This document shows, one piece after another, positions 1 to 10,643 of a stretch of 64,000 bases of DNA (position 1 is its first letter; the number at the start of each line of letters is the position of its first letter). Origin of the DNA: Astropecten irregularis. Lineage: Eukaryota > Echinodermata > Asteroidea > Paxillosida > Astropectinidae. The translations under genes were made by a program, and so were the position numbers. Below the pieces are notes generated by a model. That model was not told where the DNA came from. It did no database searches and was given only the letters and a program-made list of their open reading frames with translations. The DNA lies in NCBI GenBank assembly GCA_963971285.1, contig OZ020244.1, positions 28,644,001-28,708,000 of the forward strand, written 5' to 3'.

Positions 1-2540
1 GGTGCACATTTGAAGGATCGCCACCCTCTTCTTGTGAATGCTTTTTCAAAACTTGTTTTTGTTTTTTCCCCTACTGTAAGTCGAAAGGCTCCACTTTTAG
101 TGCTGATCCCAGGGCAGGAACTTGGCTCAATAGGAAACAACAAGCCATGAAGCCAGTTACAGTGTAGTTAACCTTTGGTAATGAGCAGCTTCTGTATGGA
201 GAAGGTGGAATGTTCCAAAGACAACCATCTAAACAAGTCAGAGAACTTGAAAACTTGAGAGACAGTGCAAAATCCCTTATGATGATCCTGTGAAGTTTCT
301 GCCCCGATGATCCGCAACCAGCGTGCCTTACGATATGACAAGGGAAGGGGGATAAAGCTAAAAGCTACAGTGGGGACACGTGACGCCAGAGCCTCTTTGA
401 CTGCTTTGCAGAGTAGTAAACTGGGAGCATTGTTGGACTTTTTGAAACCTTCGCTTGGTCTCCATCTTCTGTCTGTCTGTAATAGACTATAGAGGTTTTA
501 TTGGTCCTTGGAGTTGAAACTTCGTTTTTCTTGTTCAACGCAAAGCATTCTACCAATAAAAGCTTTTATAAGTGCACACATGTACATTTTAACATAGTGA
601 TAAATTAAGTTGTGCAAACTGTGGTGTTTTTACACATGTACAAAATGTCTAAACCAAATCAAAGCACCTACATGTATCTCTCTGTATATTGATTATTTAT
701 TACCATAAAAAGCCCACAATTTGAACAACTGTCTGCTGATGGAGTCAATCAGTGTTTATTTACATGTAGATAAAATTTTCACAAATAATGAAGCCAGCGT
801 GAAAATGTTGACACCTTTCAAAGTCATTATTTCAAAACTGCGACTCTGGACTCTGGAAACGATTTCAGGAACACCAGGCTTGATGCTTTTGTCTACCACC
901 ACATTATGTCACCCCTTTTTCTTTTCTTTAACTTTGTTTTCCCTACAAAGGGCAAAGTTTATAATTTGGTATGCTTTTGACGTAAATGCATGTACCTGGA
1001 CTTTGAGGTAAATAAAACTCCTGTTTACACCCGCTACGAGAATCTTCTATGAATTAATGCTACCTATACAAGAGCTTTTATTAATAAATACACAGACCAC
1101 CAATGACATGGGCAGTACAATAAGATATACACCAATTTTCAGTGATTGTTTGGTTAGGGAAATTATCATGTCGATGGGACTCATACAATTTCCTCAAATA
1201 AATACAGAAGACCACCTGGTAATGTACATTTGATTTAACACCAAAATGTCTACAACTGAGATTTAACAGACTTAAAAAAAAAATGTGCATGGCAATGGCC
1301 TACATCTTACAAGTCAATATTTAGTGTCTTAGAATAATATCATCTGTATTAGCCATAAGAAATTATGCAACGTTTTTATTTTTAAAAAATGAAAAAAAAA
1401 CAACTAAATTCAGCTGCCAGCCTCTGGGTTAGTTTTTCTTTTTTGCATTACCGCATTTTGTTATTATTGCATTTATATTAAACAACAAAGCTTGCCGGCA
1501 GATCCACAAGGCAGGAATTATTGCATTAATAAAGCCAATGTTTTTCTAAGGCAAATTGAGGAAGTTGTAAGGCCAATTGGCGTCAAGAAAAGCAAAAACA
1601 CTCAATACAAAAATTGTTTTTTTAAAAGCAATTTAACAAATTTGATGCCAACAAAATAAATATGAACAAATAATAATTTGGAAAAAATTGAAAATGTGAG
1701 CCACTGCAAGGCCTGAATGTCAGGTTATGCCAAAAATAACAGGGCTAGATGCCCATATTTCTTTTTAATACTGACACTATGGCTGCATCCCAATTCAGAC
1801 TAGAAACAACACGCATGCCTATAATTATGGGAATTTTGCTGAAGCCGCTAACAAGCGTCTCCCATAGACACGCATGTCATTTCAAGCCATAGCCCGGGCA
1901 ATTCCGATCCGGCTGAGACTGGGAGGCAATTCAACAGAAAACATATACTGCTGTTGTCACCGTATTTTAACAAATTTTGTGGTGAATTGTCATAAATTGC
2001 GGACAGAAATGAACTATGGTCAAATAAGTTTGACAATCCAAGCCCTGCAGTGGACACCAGTGTAGAATTTCTTTTCAAATGATGTAAAACTGTCCCAAAT
2101 AAAAAAGAGAAATCAGTAATGTTATGATGAATTTAAAGACGTAAAGAAAAAAAGGCAAAACCAGCGTTTGCATTTAACAGGGGTGCAAACATTAAATGAC
2201 AAAATGTCATTCAAATTTCAACAAATTCACAACACCAGACTGCACAGACAGTGTTGTACAGCAACAATTCATCTAATTTATGTGAAGACTGTGCAGTCAC
2301 ATATTACAAGAAAAGTGATAATGTCCCACAAGATTCAACTAGCAAGCTTCCCCTCTATCATTTCGAACGCCATCAGATCCTTCAGGATTTATAAGATTCA
2401 AAACAAATTCAAGGTGTCGCTGATATTGGTAGTTTGTTTTCTTAAGTAGAAAAAGAAAAGCAGCAACCAAAAAAAAAAAAAAAAAGATTTTGTCCCAGGA
2501 AGATTGAATACAAGGAACGAACACAAACACAAGGCTGAAC
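1..2540. other. Non-coding stretch, intron or intergenic
   Basis: No gene or clear repeat family was recognised here. The DNA is AT-rich with many short A and T runs, for example at about 1390-1400 and 2469-2486, and scattered AATAAA words. Open frames are short and lack conserved protein motifs. If the minus-strand signal-peptide gene at 4.7 kb is real, its downstream exons or introns would run through here and off the left edge, but I could not pick out any exon. Confidence 0.4.
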
Positions 2541-2545
2541 TCATG

Positions 2546-2764
2546 CTATACAGTAAGTACAGTCCGTACATCAACCCTATAGCAACGTGCATAATACTGT
2601 CTCCCCCAGGTATTTTGGTTAATAGCATCTTTCCTCGAGGTGTCAACCTCCCGGCTCACTCGGGGCAGACCGCACACTCGCTCGCAGCCCGCAATGGACG
2701 CCTGTCTAATTATCACACGAACACGACGGTCATTTAAAGGCAGGACGATTTCGCAGCAATCCAA
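2546..2764 (-). other. CpG-richer open frame of 72 codons, unrecognised
   Basis: A stop-free minus-strand frame of 72 codons lies in a block (about 2560-2860) with more CpG than its surroundings. The translation is rich in Arg, Val and Cys but matches no family I know. Open frames also exist on the other strand over the same bases, so the openness may simply reflect local base composition. It could be an exon, a promoter-proximal CpG patch or part of an old transposon. Confidence 0.12.
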
Positions 2765-2864
2765 CTACAGGGTTTGCCACAGGTCAATGCACTTCGGATT
2801 CATTTCACCCAATCACAAAAAAGAAGGGTAATTATTCATTAATGACATGTGACCTGTATTCGGC

Positions 2865-3828
2865 CAACCCAAATCCCAACCCAACGGTTCTGTGCGCGAC
2901 GATATAACATTGTAATACCGAAAAAACAAAATGTTTTCGACATATCTAAATTTTTAAAAAATGAGCCAAGATAGAAAGTGCCTTTATCATGTTCATGTTT
3001 GCTTCAATGTTTTTTTCCCCTTTTATTTTTGAAACCCGAGAGAATTCAGGTGATTTTAATAGAATTAATTACTGATCAGCTTGGCACCTGAGTTTGGAAA
3101 TATGACTCTCCTGGGAATCACCGGGCCAACATCACCTCGCGCATTGTTTTTCAGTGCGCGGGTTTTGACATCCTGGACGGTGCAGGCACACGGGGAGTTA
3201 ACACCGTTGCGTAAAGTTTTGCAATGTTGGCATTGGAAGTCTCATGTTCACATTTACGGCATTTTGCGCAGTGTCAAGTTAGCACTGGTCGACACCCATC
3301 ATGTTCTTGGGAGGTCCGTACCATCATCGCGACGCGCCATCTCTCACAGCCGTGCAATACCGGGGAATGTCGACATCGGCTGGCAAGTTAAGGGTTAATG
3401 TCACATTGTACCACATGCCAAGATTTCAGACATAACACTGAACTTTGCACGGCCATTCCTTGCTTAGTACATACACACATGTATGCAGATACATGTATAT
3501 GCAATATGTGCTTGAAATAAACAAATTATCATGAAGAAATCAAATAAAAACTTTTCTACTGAATGAGATGATAAAAAAAGATCATGTCTATCGAGTTTAT
3601 AAATGAGCTTTGCATTTGAACGTTATAATGCGTACATTCACAATGTCACTGTTGAAAATAAAGGAAGAAAAAAACAAAAAAATGGGTACCTACTTCCTAA
3701 TGAATAAGAATTCAATGACTTCACATTCCCTATGATCATATATTTAACAGTACAGTAATACACGATGTGCTTCCATGCCTAAATTGAACTAAAATGCCAC
3801 AGAGATATCATGAAATGGCTGGACTTAC
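2865..3828. other. Non-coding stretch with a CpG-rich core (3080-3400)
   Basis: The core at 3080-3400 holds many CpG dinucleotides (GCGC, TCGCGACGCG and similar words) and is flanked by ordinary AT-rich DNA. It ends in a GGTTAA-type sequence near 3390. No recognisable coding motif was found on either strand. It may be a transposon body or a methylation-free regulatory patch. The remainder, 3400-3828, shows nothing distinctive beyond ACATGTAT-type words. Confidence 0.25.
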
Positions 3829-3846
3829 TCGACGACCCTGCACCCT
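3829..3846 (-). CDS. Candidate 18-nt microexon of the minus-strand gene
   Basis: On the minus strand an 18-nt segment is bounded by GTTGAAG on its 5' side and by GTAAGT on its 3' side. About 30 mostly pyrimidine bases precede the acceptor. Joined after the phase-1 donor of the signal-peptide exon at 4647, it would read Gln-Gly-Ala-Gly-Ser-Ser and end again in phase 1, so the microexon is symmetric and keeps frame. This is inference: the acceptor is not perfect and the segment is too short to recognise by homology. An alternative is a longer exon using an upstream acceptor, or no exon at all. Confidence 0.22.
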
Positions 3847-4646
3847 CTTCAACGTGAAAGTACAGATATAAAGAAGAGTACAAACACAATTACTTCCAAT
3901 GAAGAAGATCATTTCTTTCTAGATCGGCAAATAATACCTTAAGATTGGAGTGTAAATAAAGTGAGATGTATAGTACATTGTAGTTTGTACAAGAGTCTTG
4001 CTCAGCAAGTAACTGTATTATCATATGGAAGTGACATCTCTATTTACTTCAGTCTTGTTATTCAACAACACATCCATGTTGTGGAGGAATATCAATTGGG
4101 TTTATTATTATTTTTTGTCAAGAGATAACATGTAACTGACTGGGCCCATTGTTGGTATGCACCCCTAGATTTGTTGTTGCACAACTACAAGTGTTGATAA
4201 CTGGTTATAAAAAAAACCTATAGATGTATAAAAAACATACAGGTAAAGACCAAACAAAAACCAAAAACATCATTGGAAAGTGAAACACACACAAAACGAA
4301 CAAACACAACATACTGACAAAGGAGCGTACAAAGTGATCACTGTTAAATCTGTTTCTTGACAAACTCCCCTCCCCCCCAAAAAAAAAAAAAACCAAATCA
4401 CAAAGCCTACGAAAAGTTTAATTCTCAATGTTCCTTCACCATTCTGTCAATCAACATATTTTCAAAATAAAATTAAAAAAAAAAACTCTTCTATGGCTCT
4501 TACAAAAAAACACCCCAAAATCCAAAATCAGATCCCAAACTTTTTGTTTGCAATTTCTCTAAAAAAAAAAGGACAAATCAAAATTGGCAAAAAATATTTC
4601 AATATTGTTAAAAATTAATTTGTTATACTTTAAGGAAGTGACTTAC

Positions 4647-4716
4647 GTGCATATGTGTGGCATGAAAGGGCAAGAAGGCAGATTGCGACACTTAGTAGTA
4701 ACGATGTCCTATCCAT
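4647..4716 (-). CDS. First coding exon encoding a signal peptide (secreted or membrane protein)
   Basis: The exon spans 4647-4744 on the minus strand. The acceptor at 4745 is strong: a pyrimidine tract (GCCTCTGTTTTTACCCTGCAG) precedes a 28-nt 5' UTR piece. The ATG at 4716 has a good Kozak context (AAG before, G after). It opens 23 codons that look like a classical signal peptide: Met-Asp-Arg-Thr, a hydrophobic core (SLLLSVAICLLALSC, residues 5-19), then a small-residue cleavage region ending Thr-Tyr-Ala. The exon ends in phase 1 at a GTAAGT donor, the usual phase for signal-peptide exons. A non-coding exon must lie to the right, and the mature protein to the left. The protein family cannot be told from this exon. 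An uninterrupted start, hydrophobic core, acceptor and donor together are unlikely by chance, but no conserved domain confirms it. Confidence 0.5.
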
Positions 4717-4803
4717 CTTGTAGATCTAATGTCTACCAGAACACCTGCAGGGTAAAAACAGAGGCCAAAACAAATAAATCAATCGATCAATAAATCAAAT
4801 GAA

Positions 4804-5178
4804 TTAAAGCGATGGTACAGAACTGGTTTTTGCGACAAAACCATTGCTGACAGCGAAAGCACATTATGTAATCCATCATATACCTTAACTGACAAACCTG
4901 TAGAAGTTTGAGGTCAATCAGCCATCTGGGTCACGAGAAAATAGTGAAAACCCGTGTACAGAGAACTGTACACATTTCAATGAATGAATAAAACGCTTCG
5001 AAGCGATTTATTCCGATCGGAAAATAGTTCCATTTATTTCTCAACGAATATGGCATTTCAGACAAAAACATTTCATGGGATGTTTTCTCCTATCATCACC
5101 ATTATACTGTGTAAGTTTTATGTGAATCTGTGATCATGTAGTGTATTTTGTCTTACCAATTCTGTACCATCCCTTTAA
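4804..5178. mobile_element. TTAA family B inverted-repeat element (375 bp)
   Basis: The element is bounded by TTAA on both sides. Its terminal inverted repeats of about 24 bp (TTAAAGCGATGGTACAGAAC at the left) match with two differences. A central palindrome CGCTTCGAAGCG lies near 4994. Internal segments are homologous to family A: the right half carries a TCACCATTATACTGTGTAAG-like block followed by GTGAATCTGTGA, and the left half a CACGAGAAAATAGTGAAAAC-like block shared with family C. No transposase is present, so it is non-autonomous. The TTAA ends would suit a piggyBac or Kolobok type donor. Confidence 0.7.
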
Positions 5179-6119
5179 ATAAGAATTCTCAAAGTGTCAA
5201 ACTCTCAATTTCTCAATCTGGGAAATTGTACTCCCATTTCGGGAGCCAGCCGCAAGATCATATTTTTGGTCCAAATTTCCTTCAATTTCATATTTCAAGC
5301 AGATAATTTCTTTCCCAACTAAAAAAAAAACCTGACCGCACATAGCTGTTTTAAACTCTCAAAAATCACTGGTCACCAACTGTGATGTACGTCATTTGGC
5401 TGGCTACAAGTTTATACACATTTTGTAATAGGAACACAGGAAGATAAATAGGTTATGTTTATTTTAATGGGTTGTTTAAAATATTCTTAGTCTAAAAAAC
5501 AAATGGCGCGCGGCATGACTCTATAGTATACCGATGCGCTATCAGCAAATAAAAAAATATGGGAGAGCGATAATTTACTGCCGTAAATTAGCTGTCCTTG
5601 TACCACACCCAGCCTCAACAGAAAAATGCAAATTAATAATTCTGCCGAGCCCCTGGCAGGCTTGGCAGAGGTTGCACTGCAAAATGTAGAATGCATGTAG
5701 AGCGTATGGTACGTGTACGTGTACGTGTACATGTACATGTGTGCGGTTAAATTCATGTATGTGTCCACACGCACACATCATTATAACTGCGTAACCCGTG
5801 TGTGTTTTCAATAATGATAACATGGTGCTGTAACCCACTTTCTCCTGCCGAGTGGTCAGTGTCAATTGTCCACATTGTCCGTGTAATTGCATGTAATTGG
5901 ATTAGTGAACTGATGCATTGAGCATGTGAAAGCTTATGAATCACATCTTGACCATTAAGGCAATGAGATTCATCGACCCAATTGCACAAACAAATTTTTA
6001 ATACTGTAGGCAATTATGAATTTCTCAACTGAGTTTGATGTGTGCGTATATGTACAGTACATGATTATACAGAATGCACATTTGTATTGGTAGATGTCCC
6101 TTTTGGGCTACAATCATGT
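5179..6119. other. Non-coding stretch
   Basis: Apart from the microsatellite at 5709-5742, I see no recognisable feature. Open minus-strand frames near 5487-6013 are overlapping low-complexity frames (His-Val repeats from the microsatellite) and are not taken as genes. Confidence 0.4.
5709..5742. repeat. (GTACGT)n grading into (GTACAT)n microsatellite
   Basis: Three GTACGT-type units are followed by two to three GTACAT units. The transition is a CpG to CpA/TpG change in the same hexamer. Confidence 0.8.
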
Positions 6120-6345
6120 TGGGTTTTTCACTTTACACTGTGCTTTTTTGTGTTTTCCATTGTATTGTGCTGTTTTCATAAATGTTTGTAGAATAGTTGA
6201 ATATATATTTTAAATGTGTGATTAGAAGTACAACATTTCCTGTTTTAACTCATATATTGTGTACTTTTACCGCAGCCAAACGTTTGCCTTAAATTGTCCC
6301 ATGTGGAATGTATAAAGAATTTTTGAATTTGAATTTGAATATGAT
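6120..6345 (+). mobile_element. Probable LINE 3' tail fragment
   Basis: A T-rich stretch with TGTGCTGTTTT and GTATTGTGC words ends in a short tandem tail, TTTTTGAATTTGAATTTGAA (6325-6344). Tails of repeated TTGAAT type are usual at the 3' end of several non-LTR retrotransposon clades. No reverse transcriptase coding remains, so this would be a 5'-truncated copy. Confidence 0.3.
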
Positions 6346-6974
6346 GATATATATTTCTCTGAACAGAATTTGGTATTTCACACCCGACTGACTGTTATTG
6401 CAAGATCCTGTGTTAAAAATAGTGTTTTGTTAAAACATAAATTTTCCCCTTGAAGTGAAACCACCCATTTTGCTGGCCACAGCAAACATCTTTATGAATG
6501 CCATTAACATTTATACCCCATATTATGGTCCATCATACCCTCACACACCAACATGCATGCAGCAAAGATCCTGAATGTCAATTTTGTACACAACGCCACC
6601 GCGGCGACAAATTTGCAAGCCAATTATTTTGGGCACAGTTCCCATGGTTACACTACGGGGTTCTAAGAAGCCATTAACATCACTAGGAGGCGTATTATTG
6701 ATCTTGGGAATTTTCAGACATTTGTTATTTTTTTTTAGCTCTTTGAAGCTCTTGAGCCATTCCGGGATATATTTGAGAAGGATTATAGACCAAACACCGA
6801 TCATACGCTCAGATTTCAGAATTTAGCAGCACTCTGGAGCGACAAAAATAAAACACTTGTTGATGAAGAAAAGGAAAGTGAAACAGGAAAAGAAGCTTTT
6901 TATACCGTATAATTTATGTATACACAGATGAATTGCACAATTTCCTTGTGTTGTGAAATGTGAATAATACCACA
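6346..6974. other. Non-coding stretch
   Basis: No gene or defined repeat seen. Part of this DNA may belong to the family E element that follows, whose left end I could not locate. Confidence 0.35.
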
Positions 6975-7336
6975 CAGGACATGAAGTGCTAAAAAATATT
7001 GTGTAGAAAAAAGGACGTTTTTTAGACCCATAATTTATCATCCTAGTTTCACGATGAAAAAGGTTGCAGAACGCCATGCAGTATACTGTGGTGTGAGCCT
7101 AGATACTAGTTCTGTAGGTGACGTCACATGCATGTTGCATGGGTAGGTTCCAAGGAATTTCTTTTGCAATGCATAGGCCTACATGTACGGATCTAACTTT
7201 TTGGTCAAAATTAAGCACTTACTTTAAAATATTAATTAATATAGACATTAATTATGTACAGTTTTAAGCAATAAATGTGAAGCACGTTTACGTTTCACAC
7301 CTTTCCAAAAATTGATTATGTACAGTGAACCTTTAA
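6975..7336 (-). mobile_element. TTAA family E element, copy 1
   Basis: The segment is homologous, in inverted orientation, to 63615-64000. Shared landmarks are TACAGTGAACCTTTAA at the right end (its complement opens the other copy), GGTGACGTCAC near 7118, GCAGTATACTGTG near 7079 and the word CTAAAAAATATTG near 6990. It contains one exact TGACGTCA (7119-7126). The right end is at a TTAA; the left end was not found, so the boundary at 6975 is only where homology becomes unclear. No coding capacity was seen. Confidence 0.55.
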
Positions 7337-7827
7337 AACTCAAACCTGTTGCGCCTCGAGTTAACAGTGCTACGATTTTTGAACAAGCCATGCAAAACAG
7401 GTTGGAAAGGAACCTTTAAAATATCATCCATGATCTCGACGTCTTAATTTCACTTCACAAATACATTTTGTATTGCTCGATTTGCGTGGGAAGTTTTTTT
7501 GTTATAAATAACCCAAATAGCTTAATGTCCATTCATTTCTGTTTCATTTCTTTGGGGATGATAAACATGTAGGCCTAAATGCATGATCATGGCATTTATA
7601 TTCACATGTAAATTTTAATCGGCATTGTAATAATAATATGTGCATGTTTACGAATACATTTTTCTGCATGTGTGCCACACTCCTACAACCTACAAGGCAT
7701 GTGTAAATTTAAACAAGAGTACCAGTGCATGGCATAACAACAAAGAACCAACAACGCCAGCCAAATCTCTAGGCTTTAAATCAACACGTCTCAAGTCCAC
7801 AACCACAAACACCTTTTATCTCTCGTT
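7337..7827. other. Non-coding stretch
   Basis: AT-rich DNA between two mobile elements; nothing recognised. Confidence 0.4.
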
Positions 7828-7880
7828 AGCTGTTCCGACATTTCGGATGTCGGAACAGGTTTAGTTTTTGCTTAGATTTT

Positions 7881-7905
7881 TATTATTATTATTATTATTA
7901 TTATT
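7881..7905. repeat. (ATT)n microsatellite
   Basis: About eight ATT units just inside the left end of the Helitron-like element. The second copy has a shorter run at the same place. Confidence 0.85.
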
Positions 7906-8183
7906 CTTTATCACCCTCTAAGCTTGTTAACAGCTTATCTCTTCTTAGCTTCTTCTGATCAGCTTAGATGAGGTATCATATGAAAGCTTATAAGCTAAGG
8001 ATCATACTGGCACTGAGTTGTAAAAATTCTTCATTAATTAGGCACGTGACAGCTCATTTGCATATTTAATTAGTCAATTTTGTTAGCAGCGTATCTCGAG
8101 AACCCAAAATGCTATGAAAATAATTCTTTTTCCAAAAGCTTTGTTACGTCCTGTACTTGTGCATGCTGCCACGAAAATGGCCG

Positions 8184-9026
8184 TGACGTCATCATGACGT
8201 CATAAAATTGGCTGTTTTTAAGCCCTATGTCAGAGCATAGGCCTATTATGTGTGTGTAGTGTGTACACGTACATGTACTGTATTACCGTATACAGTTAAC
8301 CCCATTTGCAGCTGGGATTGTTTATCTCAAATGATCAGAGTCTGAGGAATGTGCTGTTATGTAAGAGGTAGGCCAGCAAGTGCATGACCATGCACTGTTG
8401 CCACGGTAACAAGGTGTGTTAGTATTCAAGCGCATGAAAGCACATGTAGTACGATGTTGAAAGTACTGTCAAGTTCATCGTCTAGAGGATGTGTTATGAG
8501 GCTCACTTTCTGACCCAAGTTTATATGCTTATTTCTTTTGATTATTTAGTCAGTTCATGGTTAGTTTGATATTATGGAAATGACCATGACGTCATCATGA
8601 CGTCATCAAAAATGCTGATTTTATTATTAGCAGCATATCTCAAGAACGGTAAGTGCTACGGTAATGATTCTTTTTGTAAAAGCTTTGTTATATCATGTAG
8701 TTGTGCATGCTGCCCAGAAATTTTCAGTGACGTCATCATGACGTCATTAAAAAAGGTAATTTTTGGTTTATAGAAGTAAATCTCGAGAACGGTAAGTGCT
8801 ACGGTATTGGTTCTTTTTATAAAAGCTTTGTTAGACCCTGTAGATTTGCACGCTGTTGTGAAATTAACTGTGACGTCATTATGACGTCATCAAAAGGCAT
8901 AATTTATGTTTTCAGCATATCTTGAGAATGACAAAAGCTATGGTAATGATTCTTTTCACAAAAGCTTTTTTAGAAACTTTAGATGCACGCTGCTTTGAGA
9001 ATGACCGTGACGTCATGATGACGTCA
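8184..9026. promoter_or_regulatory. Array of five double CRE palindromes
   Basis: Five times the 19-bp word TGACGTCA-NNN-TGACGTCA occurs: 8184-8202, 8587-8605, 8728-8746, 8871-8889 and 9008-9026. The spacer is TCA, TCA, TCA, TTA and TGA. The two palindromes start 11 bp apart, close to one helical turn. Each double site closes a tandem unit of about 140 bp that opens with ATATCTCGAGAACGGTAAG and includes AAAAGCTTTGTTA. TGACGTCA is the full cAMP-response element bound by CREB/ATF bZIP dimers. Unit 2 has lost its left part to about 360 bp of unrelated sequence (8221-8580). Binding is inferred, not shown. Confidence 0.65.
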
Positions 9027-9097
9027 TCGGAGCTTATAAAGCTGATCAAATAAGTCGGAACAGCTCCGTGTTCGTCCACGAACACTTAAATGTCTAG

Positions 9098-9659
9098 TTG
9101 TTATTTTTTTTTACCCCAAACAGGTACAATAAACAAGGGAAGAAAAAAAGGTGCGGAGTGTTTGTAGGTAAACTGCACCTAACAACGACAAATACAAGAG
9201 GCCATGGATGTCAACATGCATTCTCTACCTATAGCCCTCTCTCTGACAAATATTTCAAGGTTCAAAACTGAGCCCCCCCAAAAAGGACTGGGAATGAGAC
9301 AAAATTAAAGGTAGCACATTTTGATAATGTATGCAAATAGGGCAATACATGTCGGTCTACATGTATGTATGTTATATTGTCTGGGAACACACAGCCTTTA
9401 CTAGTGTAGCTCAGCAGGGCTTAGTAGTTGACTGTGATGTGAGATCGGTACATTATAAATGCCTTGCCAACTGAGGGTAATTCCATGAATAACTGAACTG
9501 CCCACGGGGAAGTCTACCATAAAAAAAACGAGTCTCGATCCCCCTGCTCTGCTGTATACATATTTATAACACTACGTACACGCCAACGACGTACAATGAA
9601 CGGTGTGGGGTGTGGCAGTACAACTGCACACACACACATGTACATTGTACGTACACGCT
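9098..9659. other. Non-coding stretch
   Basis: Nothing recognised apart from short ACATGTATGTATGT words near 9360. Confidence 0.4.
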
Positions 9660-10200
9660 AGCAACGTTGAATTGTTTGAGAGGTCCTATATATCCTAGCT
9701 GCCGCACCGATCGCCCTTCCCAGCAAGCGGAGTAAATCATGCAACATTGGTACCGACCGACATATGCAATCGGTGCCCCTCCACTTTACAAGACAACGCA
9801 CAGTGACACATTCACATATCATGCAAGCATTAACCCATCCCTATCAAAATATTCACAAGCCATGTCATATAAAATACCAAGACAACGACAACCAAGCCAA
9901 CACTACACAATGTAACACCTGACCTGTTGTAAGTGATGACCCTTAAAGCTAGCGGCTAAGCTCCTGTGAGACCGGGAACAGGGGATCGAGAGAGACCGAA
10001 TGAAAAGGAAAAAAAAAATTCCCGACCACTGACAACACACAGACGGACATCTGATGCGTTATAATAACGATATCCAGACACGGTTACGACGACGTAAGAT
10101 CCCGGACGCAGTATTTATCCCTGTTTCTTCACAAGATGGAGATGAAGCACAGTACCCTACAGTGACAACTGTGTGAGGGGGGAGGAGGATGGGAGCTAAG
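9660..10200 (-). promoter_or_regulatory. Promoter-like CpG-containing block
   Basis: CpG dinucleotides are frequent here relative to the flanks and are not explained by an identified transposon. On the minus strand a TATA-like ATAAATAC (10118-10111) precedes CpG-rich sequence. The block lies about 5 kb upstream of the minus-strand signal-peptide exon, so it could hold that gene's transcription start and 5' UTR exon. I could not fix a donor site: CAG|GTCAGG and CAG|GTGTTA near 9920 are both possible. Confidence is low. Confidence 0.2.
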
Positions 10201-10589
10201 CAATACTGAGCATGTGCGTTGCCGTGGCGGGAGATGATGCAGCATGACTGGGTTGGGGGAGGGTGGCCTCATTAGCATAATAAATTGATTGGATCTCTGG
10301 CGGGTGCCATTAAATGATCGTAATGCCCATTGACCAGTGTCCCGTGTACAACTGCAACACGAGTTTACAGTACAGTCAATTCAATTTTTGTTTTTTTTAG
10401 AATAATGAATATACCTTCCCATTCCTATTTTCACATTAAAAAAAATGTGAATTATTTATAAGGTTTAAAAATTCATTAAATTGTTGTTGTGATATCATTT
10501 CTGACAGATTGAAACAAAATCAAAACATCATTTTGTAAAAAATAGTGTTAATGGATGTAAGCGATCGTGGGGAGAAGACATTCTTACAA

Positions 10590-10643
10590 AAAAAAAACCA
10601 CATTTTTTTTTTTCAGGATACAAACTATAATGTGGTTTTTTTT
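10590..10643. repeat. Short inverted repeat (15-bp arms)
   Basis: AAAAAAAACCACATT (10590-10604) returns inverted at 10629-10643 with a 24-nt loop. It is a simple foldback rich in A and T, and no flanking duplication was seen. Confidence 0.7.

Larger units (their letters stand above)
7828..9097 (+). mobile_element. Helitron/HINE-like non-autonomous element, copy 1 (1270 bp)
   Basis: The left end begins AGCTGTTCCGAC and forms a perfect 12-bp hairpin (7830-7841 with 7847-7858, 5-nt loop). The same 12 bases return in inverted form at 9054-9065. Near the right end a second hairpin, GTGTTCGTCCACGAACAC (9068-9085), is followed after 8 nt by CTAG and then T. Both copies are preceded and followed by T, with no target duplication. 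Subterminal inverted repeats, a 3' hairpin, a CTRR end, T|T insertion and internal tandem units are the published hallmarks of Helentron-derived HINEs such as DINE-1. An (ATT)n run follows the left end. No Rep or helicase coding is present. A similar shorter copy lies at 60672-61406. Confidence 0.6.

Noticed and set aside
8650-8660. GTAAGT donor-like words in the Helitron units
   Set aside because: They are part of the repeated GAGAACGGTAAGTGC unit and have no exon attached.
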